Shown here piece by piece: positions 58,663-64,000 of a stretch of 64,000 nucleotides of DNA (the first letter of the stretch is position 1; each line of letters starts with the position of its first letter). This stretch comes from Mycobacterium sp. ACS1612 (GTDB lineage: Bacteria > Actinomycetota > Actinomycetes > Mycobacteriales > Mycobacteriaceae): the NCBI RefSeq assembly GCF_001667505.1, contig NZ_LZHZ01000001.1, positions 62,001 to 126,000 of the forward strand. Reading direction: 5' to 3'. The translations under genes were made by a program, and so were the position numbers. The notes under the pieces are model-generated. The model was not told where the DNA came from, did not search any database, and saw only the letters and a program-made list of their open reading frames with translations.

Positions 58663-60098
58663 AACGGCGCGGACGCTTGGTTGCGCGCGCGTTCGGCCTT
58701 GACCCATGCGGCGTATTCGGCGGCTCGGGTGCGACGCCGTCTGGGCATCATCAGGCCGCGGTCACCGGTGTTCGGTACCACGATCGACGGTGGAGGCAGG
58801 TCGGCGGTCGTGATATCCCAAGTCTCGAAGAACAATCGGCTGCCCGGTTTGGTGATGTACTTCCTGCCGCTGGGCGAAATCCATATCACCGTGCCGTCAG
58901 GCAACTGAATGTCACGCCATCCGCCGAATGTCTTCATCAGATGGTTGGTTCGACACAGGCATTTGAGGTTCGACGCGTGGGTCGGCCCAATCGGATGAGG
59001 GATGGTGTGATCGATGTCGCAGCGATCCGCCGGTACGTCGCAGCCGGGTGCGCGGCAGTACAGATCTCGCATCCGGACGAATTCGGCCAACTCCGCCGAC
59101 GGTCGATAGTGCGGTTCCGGTTCCTCGCTGGGCAAAAAGATCGGCCGGACCTTGGCGCCGTCGCGGATCAGCTGCGCCAGCACCGATGTGGGCACGACGC
59201 CCTCCCCGACGATCAGCGCCGGGGCCGACGCAGCTGTGCTTTCCTGCTTTTCGCCCTCGGCCACCGTTACGTCGTTAGCCGACGCGGTCGCCGCCTCCAC
59301 CGTTGACTGTTCCGCCAAGACCCGGATCACGACGTTGGAGGAACTCGGTACGTCACGTGCCGGGCATGTCGGCGAACCGCATTGGCACGCCAGACGTGAA
59401 TTGCCGGTGACGATGGCGCCCGCTGCGTCCGAGCGGCGTTCTCCCATGGAGCGAGGATCGTTTTCACAGACTCCCTGAATCATCTGCGCGACACGGCGTT
59501 TGAGCACCGCCGCGTGCGGGGTCAACAGCCGGCCCCACACCGAGGTGGTTTCGGCCGGATCGTCGAGATCTCCGACCACGAAGTCCCTGGTGCGCGTGGA
59601 TGATTCCGAGCGGCGCACGGCGGCAGGATCGAATCGGAAGATCCACGCGTCGATTGCCTGATCGAGTCGTTCCTCCGAGAGCGGACCCCATTTGGTCGCT
59701 CCCTCCGCAACGGCGGCGTCGATGAGGGCCAACGCATCGGGGTCTTCCACCAGTTGGGTGCGCCACGTGATCGCCGAAACCACCCGTGAGCTGACCGCGC
59801 CCTGCACATACAGCGCCGCGACACGGGGAAGACGGTCACGCAGCGCGACCGCGATGCGCATCTGCGCCGACGCGCGGCGATGCCCGACCGTCATCGCCGC
59901 CGCCACCTCGGCGGCCGCTGACGCCCAGCCGTCGAACACCCATTTAGCACGCTCGTCGTCGTCATCGACTCGGCGACGGGCGAGCTCGGCGATGGCGGCC
60001 AGCCGACGAGCCCCGGCGGCAGCTTCCGCACGCGCACCCTCCTCGATGGCGGCGACGACCGTCGCGTCATCCGCCGTCGAGAATTCCGAGTCGAACAT
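58659..60098 (-). CDS. 13E12-type DUF222/HNH endonuclease-domain protein
   Basis: A 479-residue protein of the REP13E12 family. The N-terminal DUF222 helical region (about 1-250) is followed by a C-terminal HNH nuclease domain with CRAPGCDVPADRCDIDHTIPHPIGPT and LCRTNHLMKT (zinc cysteines, DH and final H). The family is found in many copies in mycobacteria; function is unproven. MFDSEFST at ATG 60098 is the usual start; ATG 60116 is possible. Two copies of a TCCACA element lie just upstream. Confidence 0.9.
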   Translation of the reverse strand: MFDSEFSTADDATVVAAIEEGARAEAAAGARRLAAIAELARRRVDDDDERAKWVFDGWASAAAEVAAAMTVGHRRASAQMRIAVALRDRLPRVAALYVQGAVSSRVVSAITWRTQLVEDPDALALIDAAVAEGATKWGPLSEERLDQAIDAWIFRFDPAAVRRSESSTRTRDFVVGDLDDPAETTSVWGRLLTPHAAVLKRRVAQMIQGVCENDPRSMGERRSDAAGAIVTGNSRLACQCGSPTCPARDVPSSSNVVIRVLAEQSTVEAATASANDVTVAEGEKQESTAASAPALIVGEGVVPTSVLAQLIRDGAKVRPIFLPSEEPEPHYRPSAELAEFVRMRDLYCRAPGCDVPADRCDIDHTIPHPIGPTHASNLKCLCRTNHLMKTFGGWRDIQLPDGTVIWISPSGRKYITKPGSRLFFETWDITTADLPPPSIVVPNTGDRGLMMPRRRRTRAAEYAAWVKAERARNQASAPF

Positions 60099-60137
60099 AC
60101 TTTTGATTATGCCCATCGCGACCGACGGGCGAGAAAG

Positions 60138-60164
60138 TTATCCACAGGCGCGGATTCATCCACA
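60138..60164. repeat. Paired (T)TATCCACA / TCATCCACA elements upstream of the 13E12 gene
   Basis: TTATCCACA (60138-60146), identical to the classical DnaA box, and TCATCCACA (60156-60164) are 18 bases apart, about 40 bases upstream of the HNH gene start. The 60117-60285 gap has no other supported feature. They may be regulatory or recognition sites of the HNH protein; an origin is unlikely with only two boxes. Confidence 0.4.
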
Positions 60165-60285
60165 GATTCGGTCCCGCAACACATTTGGACTTGACACGCC
60201 GACCGCTCTGGCGTCCTGGGGCGAGATCACCACACGCGCCGAACTCGGCGTGCGCTTGGGTCCGGACCCGCGCTGAGACGACAGT

Positions 60286-61512
60286 TCAGCGCTGCGGCCG
60301 TACCCCGAGCACGTCGCGAAACAGTGCCTGACGCAGGTCGAGTTCACGCGGATCACTGAACGGATACACGTTCATCCGGTTCATCAGGTAGGCGAACCCG
60401 ACTCCGGTGTCCGGGTCGGCGAACGCGAAAGACCCTCCCGCGCCGGGTGTTCCGAACGCGGTGCTCGACGACCCGAACGCCCACTCCGCGGTCGGCTTGT
60501 TGAAACCCAGCACATACGACGTGTCGGCCCCGCCCACGAAGTCACGGGCCCCGCCGGTAGGCATGACTGCGCGCCGCTTCAACGCGTCCACCACGCGGGG
60601 CGTCAGCCCCAACTCCGCACCACCGGTGGCAGCGGCACCGTACAGCTTGGCGAGCGACCGCGCGGTACCGGTGCCGTTGCCTGCCGGTATCTCGAGCGCA
60701 CGTATCTCGTCGCTGTTGATGTCGACGTCCTCGTAGCCCTCGGCGAGCGCGATGGCCCGCTTACCCAAACCGAACGGGTTCACCAAAGAGAACATTTGAC
60801 GCGGCGACAGCTTCACCAGTTGCCGCAGCGCCGCGATTTTTCTCGGCGTAACCATGTCGGCCACCCGGTCGCGGCCGATGTCGGACGGCAACCCGATGTA
60901 GAAGTCCAACTCGTGAGGTTGCGCGATCTCCTGGTCGAAGAACTGCGCGATGGTGCGGCCCTGCGCATCGGTCTGGCGGATCAGTTCCGACGCATACCAC
61001 CCGAATGTCAGCGCGTGGTAGCCGTGCCGCGTGCCGGGCGTCCACAGCGGGGCCTGTGCCGCGAGTTTCGCCGACATCGCCGCCGGGTTCGTGAGGTCGG
61101 CGAAGGTCAGCGGTGGATCGATGACGACGAGGCCGGCCTGATGAGATAGCAACTGCCGCACGGTGATTGCGCCCTTGCCCGCCTGGGCGAAGTCGGGCCA
61201 GTAGTCGGCGACCCTGGCGTCGTAGTCGATCAACCCACGCGATGCCGCCAACGCGACGGTCAGCGCGGAGACACCCTTGGTGGCCGAGAACACCGTGACC
61301 AGGGTGTCGCGCTCCCACGGCGCCCTCGTGGTCGCGACGCGGTAGCCGCCCCACAGGTCGACGACCTTGCGACCATCGCGGTACACCGCGACCGCGGCAC
61401 CGAACTCGCGACCGCTCTGCAGGTTGCGGCGGAACGCGTCGGCGACTTTCCCGTAGCCCTCGTCCGTGTCACCACCGATGAGTCCGGGTGAGATCTTGAT
61501 TTTGGCAGCCAT
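60286..61512 (-). CDS. Beta-lactamase-fold serine hydrolase (class C-like esterase)
   Basis: A 408-residue penicillin-binding-protein/beta-lactamase-fold hydrolase. SxxK is S76-K79 (FSATKG), the YxN-type position is Tyr165-His166 in HGYHALTFGWY, and the KTG motif is replaced near GTPGAGGSFAF. No signal peptide, so it acts in the cytoplasm, as LipE/LipL-type mycobacterial esterases do. The substrate is unknown. Confidence 0.88.
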   Translation of the reverse strand: MAAKIKISPGLIGGDTDEGYGKVADAFRRNLQSGREFGAAVAVYRDGRKVVDLWGGYRVATTRAPWERDTLVTVFSATKGVSALTVALAASRGLIDYDARVADYWPDFAQAGKGAITVRQLLSHQAGLVVIDPPLTFADLTNPAAMSAKLAAQAPLWTPGTRHGYHALTFGWYASELIRQTDAQGRTIAQFFDQEIAQPHELDFYIGLPSDIGRDRVADMVTPRKIAALRQLVKLSPRQMFSLVNPFGLGKRAIALAEGYEDVDINSDEIRALEIPAGNGTGTARSLAKLYGAAATGGAELGLTPRVVDALKRRAVMPTGGARDFVGGADTSYVLGFNKPTAEWAFGSSSTAFGTPGAGGSFAFADPDTGVGFAYLMNRMNVYPFSDPRELDLRQALFRDVLGVRPQR

Positions 61513-61560
61513 ATGAGCGCGAATAGTAATCGCGCCGGCTGTGCGCGCCCGTTTGCGAGG

Positions 61561-62361
61561 CTAGGCAGCGGACTTCTTGTGAGCGGCCCACCAGCTGCTG
61601 TGCAGGCGTTGGCATTCCGCGACGGACAGCGGCGAGTCGCCGGTGTAGTCGCTGCGGACCGCGACCGCCGCAGGGATGTCCGGGGTGCCGTCGCCGGTGA
61701 TGACCACGCTGGCCAGACCAGCGCATGTCGCCGAACGCAGACCCGACGCCGACCCGGTGACGGCCAACGCGTTCTCGGCGGATATCCCGAGCTCCCACAG
61801 CGCACTCTGGAATGCCTCGCGGTCCGGTACCGGTTTCTTCACGTCGTCGGCGGTCACTACCGTCTCCACCAGCCCGTCGCCGACGAGTTGCCGGATCAGC
61901 GGCTCCGCCCAGCTGCGCGCGCCGTTGGCGATGACGCCCACCCAGACACCCGCTGCGAATGCGTCCATCACGAGGTCGACGAGGCCCGGTCGGGGCGCCA
62001 GGTCGGCGTCGTGGATCAACTCGTCGAACATGATCGTCTTGGTCGCGTAGATCTCGTCGGCGAGCAACTCGGTCAACACGTCGGATTCGGTCGCGATGCC
62101 GCGCTTGCGAAGCTCCGCCGACACGCGCTGCCGCTCGTCAGGAAGGGCCAGCAGCTGCCGGTAGCGGCCCACCGACCACTCGACGTCAAGGCCGTGCGCC
62201 GCGAATGCGGCGTTGAACGCCACGCGGTGACCGTCGCATTCAATGTCGGTCAGGGCGTCGAGGTCAAAGATCACGGCGCGCAGCGGATACACCGCACTTC
62301 GCGCGGGCGCGCTGGCATCCCACCAGAAGCGACCCGCGCGCCATGATTTCTCCTGGGTCAT
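61561..62361 (-). CDS. HAD-superfamily phosphatase (CbbY-like)
   Basis: A HAD hydrolase of about 266 residues: motif I AVIFDLDALTDIE (about residue 30), cap domain, motif II VIANGARSW, motif III Lys in DDVKKPVPDREAF and motif IV in ALAVTGSASGLRSA. Motif IV reads TGSASG where active HADs usually have two acidic residues (GDSxxD/E), so Mg2+ binding and activity are uncertain. Start at ATG 62361 or 62367; neither has a clear ribosome site. Confidence 0.82.
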   Translation of the reverse strand: MTQEKSWRAGRFWWDASAPARSAVYPLRAVIFDLDALTDIECDGHRVAFNAAFAAHGLDVEWSVGRYRQLLALPDERQRVSAELRKRGIATESDVLTELLADEIYATKTIMFDELIHDADLAPRPGLVDLVMDAFAAGVWVGVIANGARSWAEPLIRQLVGDGLVETVVTADDVKKPVPDREAFQSALWELGISAENALAVTGSASGLRSATCAGLASVVITGDGTPDIPAAVAVRSDYTGDSPLSVAECQRLHSSWWAAHKKSAA

Positions 62362-62402
62362 AGGCATGCGGATAGGGTGGCCCACATCACAGGCATCAGT
62401 CG

Positions 62403-62418
62403 TCCCCCAATTGGGGGA
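62403..62418. promoter_or_regulatory. 16-bp palindrome TCCCCCAATTGGGGGA upstream of the NarL-type regulator
   Basis: A perfect 16-bp palindrome, 56 bases before the response regulator ATG, in the divergent gap with the HAD gene. NarL/LuxR regulators bind such dyads, so autoregulation is plausible. Confidence 0.55.
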
Positions 62419-62473
62419 TCGGGCAGGCCAAGATGTTCTACCTCAGGAAAAATCCCAGCTCTAAGGTGGTGCC

Positions 62474-63139
62474 ATGGCTTCCAACGGGGCTCCCGTCCGG
62501 CTTGTGCTGGTCGATGACCACGAAATGGTCATCGAGGGTCTCAAGGCGATGCTCGCGGCGTTCTCCGACCGGGTCGAGGTGGTCGGCCAGGCCGTCGGCG
62601 CTGAGCGGGCGCTCAGCGTCATCCAGGAACTCGACCCCGATATCGTGCTGTGCGACGTGCGCATGCAGGGGGCCAGCGGTCTGGATCTGTGCCTGGAACT
62701 CCGCGAGAGTGACCCGAAGCGCAAGGTCGTGATGCTGTCGGTGTACGACGACGAGCAGTACCTGTTCCAGGCGTTGCGCGTCGGCGCGTCGGGCTATCTG
62801 CTCAAGAGCATCAGCAGCGACGAACTCGTCCGCCAGCTGGAATTCGTGCACAGCGGTGAGACGGCGATCGATCCGGGGATGGCGGCGCGGGCCGTCGACA
62901 CCGCGGCGAGGTTGCAGCGCGACGAGTTCTGGCCCGGCGCGCGGCAGGGCCTGACCCAGCGCGAGAGCGAGATCCTCTCGTTCGTCGTCAACGGGCTGTC
63001 CAACCGGGCCATCGCCACCAAGTTGGTGATCGGCGACGAGACCGTGAAGTCGCATCTGCGGTCGATCTACCGCAAGCTCGGCGTCAGCGACCGCACCGGC
63101 GCCGTCGCGACCGCACTGCGCGAGGGGATCTACCAGTGA
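62474..63139 (+). CDS. NarL/FixJ-family response regulator
   Basis: A 221-residue regulator. Receiver domain with Asp61 (IVLCDVRMQG), acidic pair VDDHEMV and Lys in YLLKSIS (about 115). The C-terminal LuxR-type HTH (about 155-215) reads LTQRESEILSFVVNGLSNRA and VKSHLRSIYRKLGV. It is coupled to the kinase gene by a GTGA overlap. Confidence 0.93.
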   Translation: MASNGAPVRLVLVDDHEMVIEGLKAMLAAFSDRVEVVGQAVGAERALSVIQELDPDIVLCDVRMQGASGLDLCLELRESDPKRKVVMLSVYDDEQYLFQALRVGASGYLLKSISSDELVRQLEFVHSGETAIDPGMAARAVDTAARLQRDEFWPGARQGLTQRESEILSFVVNGLSNRAIATKLVIGDETVKSHLRSIYRKLGVSDRTGAVATALREGIYQ

Positions 63140-64000
63140 AACCTCGGCCGCCCAACGCCGTTCGCGATCTCGTCGATGCCGACCGCGAACTCGCTCTGCT
63201 GCGCGAACTGATCCAGGCCGCGTCGAAGGGACCCGGTGTCGAGCCGCTGGCCGCCGCTGCGGCCAGGATGATCACCGCCGCCACCGCAAGCGACGTTTGC
63301 TTCGTGCACGTGCTCGACGACAGCGACCGGTCGCTGACGCTCGCCGGGGCGACGCCGCCCTTCGACGCGGCGGTCGGCCAGGTGCGGCTGCCGCTTGGGC
63401 AGGGCATTTCGGGGTGGGTGGCCAGTCACCGTGAGCCCGTGGTGATCAGTCACGACAAGGAAGCCGACCCGCGGTACATGCCGTTCGAGTCGTTGCGCGG
63501 CAAGGACTTCACATCGATGGTGTCGGTGCCGATGGAGACCGATCCGGGCGGGCTGGTCGGCGTGCTCAACGTGCACACCGTCGAACGGCGTGAGTTCACC
63601 GAACGCGACGTCGAACTCCTGCTGGTGATCGGCCGCCTGATCGCGGGCGCGCTGCATCAGGCGCGGCTGCACCGGCAGCTGGTGGCCCGCGAGCGCGCGC
63701 ACGAGAACTTCGTCGAGCAGGTCATCGAGGCGCAGGAGATCGAGCGGCGCAGGCTCGCGGGCGACATCCACGACGGCATCTCGCAGCGTCTGGTCACACT
63801 GTCCTACCGACTGGACGCGGCCACTCGAGCCGTCGACGACCTCGAGATGATGACCGAACAGTTGAGCAAGGCCCGCGAATTGGTCGACCTGACACTGCAG
63901 GAAGCACGTGCCGCGATCAGCGGCCTGCGGCCGCCGGTGCTCGACGACCTCGGGTTGTCCGGCGGGCTGGCCAGCCTGGCCGGCTCGATCCCGCAGATCG
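63136..64000 (+). CDS. GAF-domain sensor histidine kinase (cut by window end)
   Basis: The first 288 residues of a HisKA_3-type kinase. A GAF domain (about 30-180) with LPLGQGISGWVASHREPVV is followed by the dimerisation/phosphoacceptor segment EIERRRLAGDIHDGISQRL, His212. The ATP-binding domain begins at the window end (ISGLRPPVLDDLGL). No membrane segment is seen, so it senses a cytoplasmic signal. GTG 63136 overlaps the regulator stop; this is its cognate kinase. Confidence 0.9.
   Translation, partial: MKPRPPNAVRDLVDADRELALLRELIQAASKGPGVEPLAAAAARMITAATASDVCFVHVLDDSDRSLTLAGATPPFDAAVGQVRLPLGQGISGWVASHREPVVISHDKEADPRYMPFESLRGKDFTSMVSVPMETDPGGLVGVLNVHTVERREFTERDVELLLVIGRLIAGALHQARLHRQLVARERAHENFVEQVIEAQEIERRRLAGDIHDGISQRLVTLSYRLDAATRAVDDLEMMTEQLSKARELVDLTLQEARAAISGLRPPVLDDLGLSGGLASLAGSIPQI

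Noticed and set aside
60138..60164. Two DnaA-like boxes as a replication origin
   Set aside because: Only two boxes, no AT-rich unwinding region, and no dnaA or dnaN nearby.
60110..60276. Plus-strand 55-codon frame upstream of the 13E12 gene
   Set aside because: It overlaps the 13E12 upstream elements, has no ribosome site and no recognisable content.

Overview
The window is chromosomal DNA of a high-GC actinomycete, almost certainly a rapidly growing mycobacterium (Mycolicibacterium-like). The gene order follows the Mycobacterium tuberculosis H37Rv stretch from about Rv3417c (groEL1) to Rv3465 (rmlC): groEL1-groES, tsaD-rimI-tsaB-tsaE, alr, gadB, nnr, glmS, an Rv3438-like gene, an Rv3439c/Rv3440c-like pair, glmM, rpsI-rplM, the ESX-4 locus, cutinases, truA-rplQ-rpoA-rpsD-rpsK-rpsM-rpmJ-infA, an Rv3463-like F420 enzyme, rmlB-rmlC. 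This synteny is from memory of H37Rv, not from a search. GTG and TTG starts and ATGA, GTGA or TTGA overlaps are common.

Region 1 (1-6.2 kb, minus strand): chaperonin genes behind a CIRCE operator, then a tightly overlapped set running alr, alpha/beta hydrolase, tsaE, tsaB, rimI, tsaD, NTF2-like protein, which contains the t6A tRNA modification genes. Region 2 (6.2-11.9 kb): a manganese (yybP-ykoY) riboswitch drives a UPF0016/TMEM165 cation exporter. nnr-gadB follows, then a divergent CGNR regulator/alpha-beta hydrolase pair sharing a promoter with four copies of GGTTAG. Region 3 (11.9-23 kb): glmS and glmM (UDP-GlcNAc precursor supply), an F420-type oxidoreductase with a likely leaderless promoter, an SDR remnant beside a LysR gene, two small ESX-type proteins behind glmM, two secreted proteins ending in the same terminator hairpin, and rplM-rpsI.

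Region 4 (23-27.8 kb): alcohol and aldehyde dehydrogenases behind an AcoR-like regulator, with a signal-less barrel gene remnant. Region 5 (27.8-37.4 kb): a complete ESX-4 type VII secretion locus (esxT, esxU, Rv3446c-like, eccC4, eccD4, mycP4, eccB4). Region 6 (37.4-46.8 kb): a DUF4331 protein, a second CGNR regulator opposite an EamA exporter, three tandem cutinases, and the infA-to-truA translation/transcription operon.

Region 7 (47-64 kb): a two-component pair whose regulator is fused to cysteine-less glutaredoxin-like and thioredoxin-reductase-like domains, a tandem pair of F420 oxidoreductases, an HspR-like/Hsp20/J-domain stress module, rmlB-rmlC, a valine-degradation operon (mmsA, acyl-CoA dehydrogenase, mmsB) behind a perfect 20-bp palindrome, a 13E12-type HNH protein, a serine hydrolase, a HAD hydrolase, and a NarL-type two-component pair cut by the window end. 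I see no prophage, CRISPR array, insertion sequence or tRNA. The strongest leads are the redox-fold response regulator system, the ESX-type pair behind glmM, and the riboswitch-controlled exporter.
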